Positions 49,729 to 58,755 of a stretch of 64,000 nucleotides of DNA are shown piece by piece. Source of the DNA: Methanomassiliicoccus luminyensis B10 (GTDB lineage: Archaea > Thermoplasmatota > Thermoplasmata > Methanomassiliicoccales > Methanomassiliicoccaceae); the NCBI RefSeq assembly GCF_000308215.1, contig NZ_CAJE01000013.1:1-64000 (forward strand), given 5' to 3'. The first letter of the stretch is position 1. The number at the start of each line of letters is the position of its first letter. The notes under the pieces are model-generated. The model worked only from the letters and a program-made list of their open reading frames with translations, was not told the DNA's origin and made no database searches. Made by a program: the position numbers and the translations under genes.

Positions 49729-52700
49729 TCACTCACTCTCCTCAAGGGCCGCATCGATCGCAGCGATGATCTGCTGGTTCTTGAAGCCCCTTTGCTCCAT
49801 CGCGCCGGACGGACAGGCCGCCACGCAGCACCCGCATCCCTTGCAAAGGCCCTCGTTGACGCTGACCTTCTTCTTCTCGGGGTTCTTGGAGTCCTGCACG
49901 ATGGTGATGGCCTTGTACTCGCAGACCGGCTCGCAGATGGCGCATCCGTCGCAGAGGTCCTCGTTGACCGCCGCGATGACGCCTTCGCTCTTCAGTTCGG
50001 GCTTCGAGATGATGGTTATGGCCCTGGCGGCGGCACCGGAAGCCTGGGCGATGGCCTCGTCGGTGAACTTGGGCCAGTGGGCCAGGCCAGCGAGGTACAC
50101 GCCGTTGGTGGCGAAGTCGACCGGCCTCAGCTTCATGTGCGCCTCGAGGAAGAACTTGTCCTTGCTGAGCGGGACCTTCAGCATCTTGGCCAGCTCCTCG
50201 TTGTCGTGGTGCGGGCGAATGCCAGTGCTCAGGACCACCTTCGAGGGCTTGAGGACCAGGTCCTCGCCGAGGATGGTATCGTAGGCAGTGATCTTCAGGC
50301 CTCCGTCGCTGGTGACCACTGGGGGCTTGTCCTCGGGGACCCTGACGAACTTGACGCCGGCCTGGCCGGCCTCCTTGTACAGGTCCTCGCGGAAGCCGTA
50401 GGTCCTGATGTCCTTGTGGAACACGTACACATCAGCCTTGGGGCTGGCCTTCTTGGCCGCGATGGCGTTCTTGATGGCGTTGGCGCAGCACACCCTGCTG
50501 CAATAGGGGGCCTCGGTGTTCCTGGAGCCGACGCACTGGATCATGGCGATGGTGCCGTCGACAGGGCCCTTCTGGAGCAGGTCCTCGAACTCAAGCTGGG
50601 TGACCACATTCTTGTCCGCGCCGTACAGGAACTCCTTGTCCTTGGGCTTGTACTCATCGGCGCCGACCGCAACAACGATGCTGCCGGTCTCCAGCTCACC
50701 GTCCTTGATCTTCACCTTGAAGTTGCCGACGAAGCCGCCGACATCCTCAGCGGGGGTGTCCAGGTGAACGGTGATGTTCTTGTTGTTCCTAACGCGGGTG
50801 ATGAGCTCCTTGGCGAACTCGCGCACCTTGCGGCCGTCCTCCTCGTGGTGGATCTTCATGGCGTTCCCGCCGAGCTCGCTGGTCTTCTCCAGGAGGTCGA
50901 CATGGAAGCCCTGGGCGGCGATGTCCAGGGCGGCGGACATGCCAGAGATACCCCCGCCGATAACCACAGCGGAGTGGGTAACGGGCAGCTTGCTCTCGTA
51001 CAGAGGCTCCAGCAGCCTGGCCTTGGCCACGGCCATCCTGACCAGGTCCTTGGCCTTCTTGGTGGCCTTCTCAGGCTCGCCCATGTGGATCCAGGAGCAC
51101 TGGTCCCTGATGTTGGCCATCTCGAACAGGTATGGGTTCAGGCCAGCTTCCTTCAGGGTGCTCTGGAAGAGAGGCTCGTGAGTACGGGGGGTGCAAGACG
51201 CGACCACGACCCTGTTGAGCTTCTCCTTCTTGATGACGTCCTTGATCCTCTGCTGGGAGTCGGCCGAGCAGGTGTACTTGCCCTCCTCGGTGTACACGAC
51301 ATTGGCCAGTCCCTTGGCGTAGTCCACGACCTTGGGCACATTGACGGTGCCGGCGATGTTGATGCCGCAGTCGCAGACGAACACGCCGATCCTAGGCTCC
51401 TGGCCCTCGACGTTGATCTCCTCTACCTTGACCTCTTCAAGAACGCCTCTCTTGTCGGCGATGAACGCGCCGGCCTTGGCCGCGGCACCGGAAGCCTCGG
51501 CCACGGATGTGGGGATGTCCTTGGGGGCGGCGAACGCACCGGTCACGAAGACACCGGGGCGGGACGCGTTGAGGGGGCTGTAGACGTTGGTTCCGGCGAA
51601 CCCGGCCTTGTTCAGGTTGATACCAAAGGTCTTGGCGAGGTTCTTGGCGCCGGTGGGGGGCTCCAGGCCGACGGACAGGACCACCAGGTCGAACTCCTCC
51701 TCGGTGACCTCGTTGGTGTTAGGGTCGGAGTAGCGGAGGATGAGGTTCTTGGTAGTGGGGTCCTCGATAATGTTGGCGACCCTGGACGCGCGGTGCATCT
51801 TGATGCTGTATTCCTTCTCCGCGCGGGCCCGGTAGTCCTCGAACTCCTTGCCGAAAGCCCTGATGTCCATGAAGAATATGCTGGGCTCCAGTCCGGCGGT
51901 GTGCTCGCCGGCGATGATGGCCTGCTTCATGGCGTACATGCAGCAGACGGACGAGCAGTAGGTGTTCCCTACCTTCTCATCCCTGGACCCTACGCACTGC
52001 AGCCAGGCGACCTTCTTGGGGGCCTTCTGGTCGGAAGGCCTGAGCACGTGGCCGCCATAGGGGCCAGTAGCGCTCAGGAACCTCTCGAACTCCAGGGAGT
52101 TGACGACGTTGGGGTACTCCCCGTAGCCATACTCCTTCTTCAGCCTGGCGTCGAAGACGGAGAAGCCGGGAGCGAGGATGATGGAACCGACATCGAGGGT
52201 CTCCTCGACCGCCTTGTCCTCGTAGTTGACCGCACCGGCGGGGCAGTTCTTCTCGCACAGCCCGCAGCGGCCCTTGGTGAGCTTCAGGCACTTGGTCGCG
52301 TCGATGGAATACTTCAGCGGGACCGCCTGAGCGAAGGGGATGTAGATGGCCTTCCTGACGATCAGGTTGGCATCATACTCGTTGGGCACCTTCACCGGGC
52401 ACTTCTCGGCGCAAATGCCGCAACCCACGCACTTGCTCATGTCAACGTACCTGGGGTTGTGCCTTACCTTGACCTGGAAGTTGGGCGCCTCGCCCTCGAC
52501 CCCGACCACCTCGGTCATGGTCATCAAATTGATCAAGGGGTGTCTAGCAGCTTCGACGAGCTTCGGGGATAGAATGCACATCGAACAATCGTTCGTCGGG
52601 AAGGTCTTGTCCAGCTGGGACATCACTCCACCGATGCTTGGCTTCTTTTCGACCAGATACACCCGGAACCCGGACTCGGCCAGGTCCAGAGCGGTCTGTA

Positions 52701-52752
52701 CGCCGGAGATACCTCCTCCGACGACCATGACTGCACCCATTTTGTCAGACAT
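49729..52752 (-). CDS. hdrA: Heterodisulfide reductase subunit HdrA, double-length with two FAD domains
   Basis: The flavin subunit of the heterodisulfide reductase, where electrons from H2 bifurcate to ferredoxin and to HdrBC. This protein has 1007 residues, against about 650 for classical HdrA. Two GGGISG dinucleotide motifs (residues 12-17 and 599-604) show that an additional FAD-dependent half is fused. The first half (1-440) has 4Fe-4S motifs CVGCGICAEKCP (Cys108-118) and CGLCEKNCP (about 163-170); the second half has YCSRVCCANA and ends in two ferredoxin-type motifs, CDGCAICEPVC and CKGCGCCVAACP. It is the first gene of the operon with mvhD, mvhG and mvhA. HdrB and HdrC are not in the window. 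Confidence 0.95.
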   Translation of the reverse strand: MSDKMGAVMVVGGGISGVQTALDLAESGFRVYLVEKKPSIGGVMSQLDKTFPTNDCSMCILSPKLVEAARHPLINLMTMTEVVGVEGEAPNFQVKVRHNPRYVDMSKCVGCGICAEKCPVKVPNEYDANLIVRKAIYIPFAQAVPLKYSIDATKCLKLTKGRCGLCEKNCPAGAVNYEDKAVEETLDVGSIILAPGFSVFDARLKKEYGYGEYPNVVNSLEFERFLSATGPYGGHVLRPSDQKAPKKVAWLQCVGSRDEKVGNTYCSSVCCMYAMKQAIIAGEHTAGLEPSIFFMDIRAFGKEFEDYRARAEKEYSIKMHRASRVANIIEDPTTKNLILRYSDPNTNEVTEEEFDLVVLSVGLEPPTGAKNLAKTFGINLNKAGFAGTNVYSPLNASRPGVFVTGAFAAPKDIPTSVAEASGAAAKAGAFIADKRGVLEEVKVEEINVEGQEPRIGVFVCDCGINIAGTVNVPKVVDYAKGLANVVYTEEGKYTCSADSQQRIKDVIKKEKLNRVVVASCTPRTHEPLFQSTLKEAGLNPYLFEMANIRDQCSWIHMGEPEKATKKAKDLVRMAVAKARLLEPLYESKLPVTHSAVVIGGGISGMSAALDIAAQGFHVDLLEKTSELGGNAMKIHHEEDGRKVREFAKELITRVRNNKNITVHLDTPAEDVGGFVGNFKVKIKDGELETGSIVVAVGADEYKPKDKEFLYGADKNVVTQLEFEDLLQKGPVDGTIAMIQCVGSRNTEAPYCSRVCCANAIKNAIAAKKASPKADVYVFHKDIRTYGFREDLYKEAGQAGVKFVRVPEDKPPVVTSDGGLKITAYDTILGEDLVLKPSKVVLSTGIRPHHDNEELAKMLKVPLSKDKFFLEAHMKLRPVDFATNGVYLAGLAHWPKFTDEAIAQASGAAARAITIISKPELKSEGVIAAVNEDLCDGCAICEPVCEYKAITIVQDSKNPEKKKVSVNEGLCKGCGCCVAACPSGAMEQRGFKNQQIIAAIDAALEESE

Positions 52753-53096
52753 TTTAGGCTCCTCCTACTTTTTCCTTACAAAATGATTCGTACTTCAAAG
52801 GCTCACCACATGCGCGTTCCTGCTCGATGCTGTTCCTATCCCTTGGGGCGTCTTTGCATGGCGTCCGAACATTCATCCTCCGATCGCCGGACCAATGATG
52901 GGAAAGGATATTGGACCCGTTGGAACGGGTCAACGGCCCGGACAAAGAGCTTCCTCCAGCCACGAATGGACGATTCATCGATAGTGAACATGTTCCATGG
53001 CATGGGTGCTTTTCTGGGTGAATGGGATGTCTGTATATTAACATATCGAGCAATGCCCCCTTTCCTGCCTTAATGACCCCCTTTTTAGCGGGATTG

Positions 53097-53106
53097 CTTA
53101 AAAACC
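53097..53106 (-). promoter_or_regulatory. TATA-like element upstream of hdrA
   Basis: The minus strand reads GAAAGGTTTTTAAGC, which resembles a purine-rich BRE followed by a TATA box. It is about 345 bases before the hdrA ATG; a second candidate is at 53033-53043. Confidence 0.4.
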
Positions 53107-53130
53107 TTTCGATGTCGAAAAAGCCTTGGA

Positions 53131-53142
53131 ACGAACGTTCGT
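53131..53142. promoter_or_regulatory. 12-base palindrome, possible operator
   Basis: ACGAACGTTCGT, perfectly palindromic, just upstream of the candidate hdrA TATA at 53097 and about 80 bases before the zinc-finger protein gene; it could serve either gene. A regulator is not identified. Confidence 0.35.
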
Positions 53143-53222
53143 AAAGTGCCTATGGGGATGCGGTCAACGAGCAATATCGTCCGAAGGCAAGCCTTTACAT
53201 TGGGTACGGCATATCGTCCGGC

Positions 53223-53987
53223 GTGTTCGAGCTGCTTCCCCTAGCCGCCCTATTGGGAGCCTCCGGTTTCGGCGAGCTCATCAATAGGTATAAACAAGTA
53301 CTAATTAGGAAAAGGGGGAGCAGGGAGGAGGGGGCGGCCCGGGGAAGGCCGAAGATACAGATCACCGGCCCCAAGGTGCAGCCGCTGGTCTGCCAGATCT
53401 GTCTGGGCAGGATCAAGGAAGGGACCGAATACGTAAAATGCGGCACTGGAAAGGTGTTCCACTCGGTGTGCCTGGCGAGGACGGGGACCTGCCCGTTCTG
53501 CCAGAGGACCGTGGCCATCAAGGGGATGGAGAGCACCACCTCGGTACCTCATTCCCTGCAGTTCGTGTTCCTGCCGCCGGAGAAGGTTCCTGAGCAGCCC
53601 CCTATGCCTGAGCCGGAGGCCCCGCCCGAGCCGGCCGCCCCCGAAGAAGGAAGAACGTTCGTGTGCGTGAGCTGCGGTGCCGTTCTGGAGGCCGGCACGG
53701 CCTCCTGTGCCTGCGGGGCCATCTTCGCGGACCCCGGCGGGTCCTTCGAATGCCCGGAGTGCGGGGCGGAGGTGCGCGAGGCCGATCGCTCCTGCGCGGT
53801 CTGCGGGGCGGTCTTCGAGCCGCTGGGGCCGCTTATCTGTCCGGGATGCGGGAAGGAGGTTGCCCCCGATGCGGACGTGTGCGAGTGCGGGGTGCTCCTC
53901 TCGGACAAATGCCCGGAGTGCGGGGCTCACCTGCGCGAGAGCGACATGGCCTGCGCGGTCTGCGGGGCCGAGTTCGGCCATTTGTGA
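53223..53987 (+). CDS. RING-like finger and multiple zinc-ribbon protein
   Basis: A 254-residue protein with a short hydrophobic start (LLPLAALLGASGFGEL), a basic linker, then a RING-like finger: Cys57, Cys60, Cys73, His80, Cys83, Cys90, Cys93 in the pattern Cx2C-x12-C-x6-H-x2-C-x6-Cx2C. That is seven ligands, one fewer than a classical C3HC4 RING. A Pro/Glu-rich spacer follows, then four zinc-ribbon units of CxxCG type (about 146, 173, 203 and 226; e.g. CPECGAEVREADRSCAVCG and CPECGAHLRESDMACAVCG). RING-like fingers are rare in archaea. The gene precedes the RNase P/proteasome/exosome cluster by 69 bases on the same strand. Function unknown; protein quality control or RNA binding can only be guessed. 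Confidence 0.7.
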   Translation: MFELLPLAALLGASGFGELINRYKQVLIRKRGSREEGAARGRPKIQITGPKVQPLVCQICLGRIKEGTEYVKCGTGKVFHSVCLARTGTCPFCQRTVAIKGMESTTSVPHSLQFVFLPPEKVPEQPPMPEPEAPPEPAAPEEGRTFVCVSCGAVLEAGTASCACGAIFADPGGSFECPECGAEVREADRSCAVCGAVFEPLGPLICPGCGKEVAPDADVCECGVLLSDKCPECGAHLRESDMACAVCGAEFGHL

Positions 53988-54056
53988 GCTAAAGGTCTCG
54001 CAAGCCTAATATGGGGGCGGCATATAGGACCGTGAGCTGAGCACGCGGTAGATCCC

Positions 54057-54374
54057 ATGGTCGTGAAATCGAAGAGAGGAAGGAGGAGGTACATAGCGTT
54101 CCGGGTCAGGGGAGGGGAGGCGCTGAGCGACGAGGACCTCCTGTCGGCACTGAACCCGTCCTTCGCGTCGGCGAAGCTGAAGCCCCCCAAGGTGATACAG
54201 TTCGACGGGAGCATGGGAATCGTCAGGGTGGGAGGGGGCGAGTACCGGAAGGCCGTCGACCTCATCAACTCTGGCGGCGAGGGCGCGCTGGAGACCCTGA
54301 GGGCCTCCGGCACCCTGCGGACCCTCCGGGAAAGGTATTTCCCAGCACCCCGACGCCCGGGCCGCCGGGCGTGA
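54057..54374 (+). CDS. rnp2: Ribonuclease P protein component 2 (Pop5)
   Basis: A 105-residue protein of the Pop5/Rpp14 family, a subunit of the tRNA 5'-processing ribonuclease P. It opens with a basic stretch ending RGRRRYIAFRVRGG and has the characteristic helix SDEDLLSALN, the strands VIQFDGSMGIVRVG, and the closing helix GALETLRASGTLRTLRERYF. Its site, just before the proteasome alpha gene, is the usual archaeal locus; rnp3 (Rpp30), which often stands upstream, is replaced here by the zinc-finger protein. Confidence 0.85.
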   Translation: MVVKSKRGRRRYIAFRVRGGEALSDEDLLSALNPSFASAKLKPPKVIQFDGSMGIVRVGGGEYRKAVDLINSGGEGALETLRASGTLRTLRERYFPAPRRPGRRA

Positions 54375-54403
54375 CTGGCGTCAGCTTTGCCCGAGGTGCA
54401 TCA

Positions 54404-54433
54404 TTTTATATTCGGGCACATTAAGATATATAT
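54404..54433 (+). promoter_or_regulatory. Two TATA-like elements upstream of psmA
   Basis: CATTTTATATTCG (54402-54413) and AGATATATATCGC (54424-54436) lie in the 115-base gap before psmA. The second is centred about 60 bases before the ATG, which leaves a leader of about 35 bases with the AGGAGTG ribosome-binding site. Confidence 0.5.
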
Positions 54434-54489
54434 CGCAGTAGCGCTTTAGAGAGCTTCGCGTAGATATCTAGGAAGTTAGGAGTGATTTG

Positions 54490-55212
54490 ATGCAACCAGG
54501 ACAAATGGCATATGACAGGGCCATCACCGTGTTCTCGCCCGACGGAAGGCTGTTCCAAGTAGAGTATGCGAGGGAAGCTGTAAAACGTGGGACCACCACC
54601 GTCGGCCTCAAGTTCAAGGACGGAGCGGTGCTCATCGTGGACAAGCGCATCGCCAGCAGGCTCATGGAGCCGAAGTCCATCGAGAAGATATTCCAGATCG
54701 ACGAGCACATCGGGTGCGCGACCTCCGGCCTGGTGGCCGACGCCAGGGTCCTAGTGGACCAGGCCAGGGTCACCGCCCAGGTGAGCAAGATCACCTACGA
54801 CGAGAACATCAGCGTGGAGATGCTGGTCAAGAAAATCTGCGACTACAAGCAGAACTACACTCAGTACGGCGGCGTCCGTCCCTTCGGCACCGCGCTGCTG
54901 GTGGCCGGTGTGGACGACCAGGGCGTCCACCTGTTCGAGACCGACCCCTCCGGCGCGCTGGTATCATACAAGGCCGGTAGCATCGGGGCCGGCCGCAATG
55001 TGGTCATGGAGGCCTTCGAGGAACAGTACCAGGAGGGCATGGAGCAGGAGGACGCCATCGTTCTCGGCCTCAAGGCGCTGAAGAAGGCCACCGAGGAGGA
55101 GAAGCTCAACCCCAAGTCCGTGGAGATCGGAGTGGTCAGGAAGGACGCTGACTTCCGCAGGCTCGACGATGATGAGGTCGAGGCCGTCGTGGAGAAGGCC
55201 AACTCCGGCTGA
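54490..55212 (+). CDS. psmA: Proteasome subunit alpha
   Basis: Forms the outer gating rings of the 20S proteasome. The 240-residue protein has the conserved N-terminus [20 protein letters not shown], with the gate residues, and [34 protein letters not shown] and [15 protein letters not shown]. The length is normal. ATG 54490 is preceded by AGGAGTG. The proteasome beta subunit is not in the window. It heads the order psmA-sbds-rrp4-rrp41-rrp42, in which RNA and protein turnover genes are clustered in many archaea. Confidence 0.97.
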   Translation: MQPGQMAYDRAITVFSPDGRLFQVEYAREAVKRGTTTVGLKFKDGAVLIVDKRIASRLMEPKSIEKIFQIDEHIGCATSGLVADARVLVDQARVTAQVSKITYDENISVEMLVKKICDYKQNYTQYGGVRPFGTALLVAGVDDQGVHLFETDPSGALVSYKAGSIGAGRNVVMEAFEEQYQEGMEQEDAIVLGLKALKKATEEEKLNPKSVEIGVVRKDADFRRLDDDEVEAVVEKANSG

Positions 55213-55235
55213 GCCCGTGCCAGGCCTGTGATGGA

Positions 55236-55940
55236 ATGGTCGACATCGAGGACGCGATCATCGCCCGGCTGGAGTCTCATGGGGAGACCTTCGAGATCCT
55301 CATCGATCCCAAGGTAGCCAATATCCTGAGGGAAGGCAAGGAGGTCGATCTTTCCGACCACATGGTCATCGACGAGATCTTCCGCAACGCCCACAAGGGC
55401 ACCCGGCCGGAAGAGAAGAAGGTCATGGAGGTCTTCGGGACCGTCGATCCCACTGATGTAGCGAAGCAGATCATCCTCAAGGGCGAGGTACAGCTCACCA
55501 CCCAGCAGCGCAAGGAGATGCAGGAGTCCAAGCGAAAACGCATCATAGCGGAGATCGCGCGGAACGCCATCAACCCTCAGACCGGCGGACCGCATCCCCC
55601 CGCGCGCATAGAGCTGGCCATGGAAGAGGCCCGCGTCCATATCGATCCTTTCAAATCAGTGGAGTCCCAGATAGAGCCGGTCCTCAAGGCCCTGAGGCCC
55701 TTGATACCCATACGCTTCGACAAGGTCCGCATCGCCGTCCGCCTTACCGGCGACCAGTACGGGAAGTGCTACGAGTACATTTCCCAGGTCGGCAAGGTAT
55801 CCAGGGAGGAGTGGTCGAGCACCGGCGCATGGATCGGCGTGGTGGAGCTCCCCGCGGGCATGAGAGACGATTTCCTGGGAAAATTGGCGGAAAGGACCAA
55901 GGGCGAGGTCGAGACCAAGATCTTAAAGGGGACTATTTGA
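55236..55940 (+). CDS. Ribosome maturation protein SBDS homologue
   Basis: A 234-residue protein of the Shwachman-Bodian-Diamond family, needed to release the anti-association factor aIF6 from the large ribosomal subunit. The FYSH domain is at the N-terminus ([40 protein letters not shown]), then a helical domain ([22 protein letters not shown] region) and a ferredoxin-like C-terminus ([18 protein letters not shown]). ATG 55236 is 23 bases after the psmA stop, so it is probably in one operon. Rrp4 has its own upstream promoter. Confidence 0.95.
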   Translation: MVDIEDAIIARLESHGETFEILIDPKVANILREGKEVDLSDHMVIDEIFRNAHKGTRPEEKKVMEVFGTVDPTDVAKQIILKGEVQLTTQQRKEMQESKRKRIIAEIARNAINPQTGGPHPPARIELAMEEARVHIDPFKSVESQIEPVLKALRPLIPIRFDKVRIAVRLTGDQYGKCYEYISQVGKVSREEWSSTGAWIGVVELPAGMRDDFLGKLAERTKGEVETKILKGTI

Positions 55941-55948
55941 ACTGAAGT

Positions 55949-55993
55949 AATTTTTAAGTTCATAAATATGTTTCACGGGCAAAGGCATTTAAG
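55949..55993 (+). promoter_or_regulatory. TATA-like elements upstream of rrp4
   Basis: TTTTTAAGTTC (55950-55960) and GGCATTTAAG (55984-55993) in the 105-base gap between sbds and rrp4 give the exosome genes a possible promoter separate from that of psmA-sbds. Confidence 0.45.
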
Positions 55994-56045
55994 AAAAGAG
56001 AATATGAGCAACCATTGATTCGGATACGTTCATAGGAGATAAGAG

Positions 56046-56750
56046 ATGAACAATAATGAAGTTTCAAGACAGCCACGGGAGATCGTTATGCCGGGCGACC
56101 TCCTCGATGGAGATAAATTAAAACCAGGCGCGGGGACCTATGTTTCTGGCGGCAATATTTATGCCGCCGTTCTCGGTATAAAGTCTGTAAAGTCGAACTA
56201 TGTGAACATCATCCCCCTTGGCGGCAGGTACATCCCTTGCGTCGGCGACAGCGTCATCGGTAAGGTGGAGGATATTGGCCCTTCCAACTGGCTCATCGAC
56301 ATCAACTCTCCCTATCCCGCTCCTTTGCATGTTAACGAGGTGCCGTGGAGGGTAGAGTTCGGCGACACCGCCCGCTACATGAACGTCGGCGACGTGATAT
56401 TGGCCAAGGTGCTCATGGTGGACGAGACCATGAGGGTCCAGGTGACGATGAAGGACCAGGGCCTCAGGAAGCTGACGGGAGGACAGATAGTGGAGATAGC
56501 CCACAGCAAGGTGCCGAGGGTGATTGGCAAGAGCGGTTCGATGATACAGATGATAAAAGGATACACGAACTGCCGCATCTTCGTGGGCCAGAACGGAAGG
56601 ATATGGCTGGACGGCGAGGTCGACAATATCATGCACGCCATCAAGGCCATACAGATGATCGACGAGGACGCCCATTCCTTCGGTCTCACCGAAAAGGTGA
56701 AGGCGTACCTGGAGACAGTGCCCGCCCAGGCGGAGCAGAAGACGGAATGA
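56046..56750 (+). CDS. rrp4: Exosome RNA-binding subunit Rrp4
   Basis: A 234-residue cap subunit that recruits RNA to the archaeal exosome. Order of domains: N-terminal domain ([20 protein letters not shown]), S1 domain ([39 protein letters not shown]) and KH domain ([20 protein letters not shown], with the GxxG-type loop GKSG, and [15 protein letters not shown]). It is followed by rrp41 and rrp42 in a typical order. A GGAGAT stretch before the ATG may act in ribosome binding. Confidence 0.96.
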   Translation: MNNNEVSRQPREIVMPGDLLDGDKLKPGAGTYVSGGNIYAAVLGIKSVKSNYVNIIPLGGRYIPCVGDSVIGKVEDIGPSNWLIDINSPYPAPLHVNEVPWRVEFGDTARYMNVGDVILAKVLMVDETMRVQVTMKDQGLRKLTGGQIVEIAHSKVPRVIGKSGSMIQMIKGYTNCRIFVGQNGRIWLDGEVDNIMHAIKAIQMIDEDAHSFGLTEKVKAYLETVPAQAEQKTE

Positions 56751-56760
56751 GGTGAGACAC

Positions 56761-57534
56761 ATGTCCGGAATGACCACTGATATTGATCTGATAGATGACA
56801 ACGGCATAAGGATAGACGGCAGGAAGGCGGACGAGATCCGTCCCCTGAAGATAGAAGCGGGCGTGCTGAAACGCGCCGACGGATCCGCGTACGTGGAATG
56901 GGGCAAGAACAAGGTCCTGGCCGCTGTGTACGGGCCCCGGGAATGCCACCCCCGGCATATGCAGAACCCTGCTAAGGCGATCGTCCAATGCAAGTACAAC
57001 ATGCTCTCCTTCTCCGTGTCCGACCGCAAGAGACCGGGCCCGGACCGCCGGTCCGTGGAGATCTCCAAGATCATCTCCGAGGCACTGGAGTATGTAGTGT
57101 TCACCGAGAACTTCCCCCGAACCTCCATCGACGTGTACATCGAGATCTTGCAGGCCAATGCCGGCACCAGATGCGCCGGCCTGACCGCTGCCTCGGTGGC
57201 ACTGGCCGACGCAGGTATCCCAATGAAGGACCTGGTGCCCGCAGTAGCCATCGGCAAGGCTGACGGCCAGATCGTCCTGGACCTGAACAAGGAAGAGGAC
57301 AACTACGGCAACGCCGACCTGCCCATCGCCATGATCCCCCGTACCGGGGAAATTCTCCTGATGCAGATGGACGGACACATGACCATGGAAGAGTTCGACC
57401 GGGCCATGGAGTACGGGAAGAAGGCCTGCGAGATGGTCTACGACGTGCAGAAGGACGCCTTGAGGCGCCGCTATGCCCAGCAGGGCGCCGCGATGGCGCC
57501 CGAGGACGAGGGCGCCAACGGAACGGAGGCCTGA
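56761..57534 (+). CDS. rrp41: Exosome catalytic subunit Rrp41
   Basis: The phosphorolytic 3'-5' exoribonuclease subunit (RNase PH fold). The 257-residue protein has [42 protein letters not shown] (RNA and phosphate contacts), [39 protein letters not shown] and [19 protein letters not shown], with the acidic residues that hold the active site. A GAGGTGAG ribosome-binding site lies just upstream of ATG 56761. Three Rrp41-Rrp42 dimers form the ring. Confidence 0.97.
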   Translation: MSGMTTDIDLIDDNGIRIDGRKADEIRPLKIEAGVLKRADGSAYVEWGKNKVLAAVYGPRECHPRHMQNPAKAIVQCKYNMLSFSVSDRKRPGPDRRSVEISKIISEALEYVVFTENFPRTSIDVYIEILQANAGTRCAGLTAASVALADAGIPMKDLVPAVAIGKADGQIVLDLNKEEDNYGNADLPIAMIPRTGEILLMQMDGHMTMEEFDRAMEYGKKACEMVYDVQKDALRRRYAQQGAAMAPEDEGANGTEA

Positions 57535-57536
57535 AC

Positions 57537-58310
57537 ATGTCCGAACCGGTAATGTCCGAGATCAAGAAGGGGCACATCCACAAGCTCCTGTCCACCGGAA
57601 AGCGCGTGGACGCCAGGGCCTATGACGAATACAGGCCCATATCCATAGAGACGAACTACATCGAGAGCGCCCAGGGCTCCGCCCGGGTGCGCCTCGGCAA
57701 CACCGACATCCTGGTGGGCGTGAAGATGGAAGTGGGCTCTCCCTTCCCCGACACCCCCGACCGCGGCGTCCTTACCACCAACACCGAGCTGATCCCTCTG
57801 GCTTCTCCGACCTTCGAGTCCGGGCCGCCAGACGCCGGCGCCATCGAGCTGGCTAGGGTCATCGATAGGGGCATCCGCGAGAGCGAGATGATCGACCTGC
57901 AGAAGCTGTGCATCAAGGAGGGCGAGGAGGTCTGGATCAACTTCCTGGACATTTACGTCCTGGACTACGATGGCAACCTCTTCGACGCCTGCTTCATCGG
58001 CGCGGTCGCCGCACTAAGGAGCACCATCGTTCCGGCCAAGGAGAACGAGAAGGGCGAGGACTACCCGCTGCCGGTGCGCCACTTCCCCATTCAGACCACT
58101 GCCGTAAAGATAGAAAACTCTATATTGTTTGACCCTACTCTTGACGAAGAAAAGGTCGCGGATGCCCGTCTGAGCGTCACCACCGATGAGAACGGGGACC
58201 TCAGGGCGATGCAGAAGGGCCTCGCCGGCGCTTTCACGCTGGATGAGGTCAAACAAGTGATCGATACGTCTCTTCGCGTCAGCAAGGGGATCAGGGAAAT
58301 CATTGGGTGA
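57537..58310 (+). CDS. rrp42: Exosome subunit Rrp42
   Basis: The non-catalytic partner of Rrp41 (RNase PH fold), 257 residues. Visible are the N-terminal helix (MSEIKKGHIHKLLSTGKRVD), GSARVRLGNTDILVGVKMEVG, the long loop RGVLTTNTELIPLASPTFES, GEEVWINFLDIYVLDYDGN and the C-terminal LAGAFTLDEVKQVIDTSL. The ATG lies two bases after the rrp41 stop, so translation is coupled. The order rrp41-rrp42 is the rule in archaea. Confidence 0.97.
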   Translation: MSEPVMSEIKKGHIHKLLSTGKRVDARAYDEYRPISIETNYIESAQGSARVRLGNTDILVGVKMEVGSPFPDTPDRGVLTTNTELIPLASPTFESGPPDAGAIELARVIDRGIRESEMIDLQKLCIKEGEEVWINFLDIYVLDYDGNLFDACFIGAVAALRSTIVPAKENEKGEDYPLPVRHFPIQTTAVKIENSILFDPTLDEEKVADARLSVTTDENGDLRAMQKGLAGAFTLDEVKQVIDTSLRVSKGIREIIG

Positions 58311-58316
58311 TACAGC

Positions 58317-58610
58317 ATGTCCAAGTCGACGGAGAAAGCAGGTAGCTCGGGAAGGTTCGGTGCGCGCTACGGTGTGGTCGTTAGGAACCGCACCCGCGAC
58401 ATCGACAAGATGAGGACCGCGGCGCATGAGTGCCCGTCCTGCCACAGGACGAGCGTGTCGAGGGTCAGCAGCGGCATCTGGGAGTGCTCCAAGTGCTCCA
58501 CCAAGTTCGCTGCTGGCGCGTACTCGCCGCTGTCCAAGAAAGAAACCTCCGAGGAGATCCGGGCCAAGGCCGCTGCGGTCGAGAGCGAGGAGATCGCCCC
58601 CCAGGAGTGA
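58317..58610 (+). CDS. rpl37ae: 50S ribosomal protein L37Ae
   Basis: A 97-residue zinc-ribbon ribosomal protein. The core GSSGRFGARYGVVVRNRTRD is the family N-terminus and the C4 zinc finger is HECPSCHRTSVSRVSSGIWECSKC (CPSC and CSKC). The C-terminal tail (EEIRAKAAAVESEEIAPQE) is a longer acidic-helical extension than usual. Overlap-free junctions (6 bases on each side) with rrp42 and rpoP support co-transcription. Confidence 0.96.
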   Translation: MSKSTEKAGSSGRFGARYGVVVRNRTRDIDKMRTAAHECPSCHRTSVSRVSSGIWECSKCSTKFAAGAYSPLSKKETSEEIRAKAAAVESEEIAPQE

Positions 58611-58616
58611 GCAGGA

Positions 58617-58751
58617 ATGTACAAGTGCGGGAAGTGCAACGAGCCCATCCGCTCCAACGTCAACACCGTTGGCATACAGTGCGAGAAGTGCGGCTCCAAG
58701 ATCTTCTACAAGGAAAGGCCCAACGTAAAGAAGGTCGTCAAAGCCCGGTGA
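58617..58751 (+). CDS. rpoP: DNA-directed RNA polymerase subunit P (Rpb12)
   Basis: A very small 44-residue polymerase subunit, MYKCGKCNEPIRSNVNTVGI then the zinc-binding CEKCGSKIFYKERPNVK. The four cysteines (CGKC and CEKC) match Rpb12/RpoP, and the position between L37Ae and Pcc1 is the usual archaeal one. The start ATG has GCAGG just upstream. It is the shortest clear gene of the cluster. Confidence 0.95.
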   Translation: MYKCGKCNEPIRSNVNTVGIQCEKCGSKIFYKERPNVKKVVKAR

Positions 58752-58755
58752 GGGG

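Larger units (their letters stand above)
52753..53222. other. Long leader and promoter region of hdrA
   Basis: 470 bases without a gene. On the minus strand two TATA-like boxes occur, ATGTTAATATAC (53033-53043) and AGGTTTTTAAGC (53097-53106); either would give hdrA an untranslated leader of about 260-320 bases, which is long for an archaeon. A 12-base palindrome lies at 53131-53142. No tRNA, small gene or repeat is recognisable. Confidence 0.5.

Noticed and set aside
49792-52572. 926-residue plus-strand frame opposite hdrA
   Set aside because: Shadow frame made by GC-rich codon use; the composition is Leu/Val/Asp/Gly repeats without any family motif, and hdrA on the other strand is certain.
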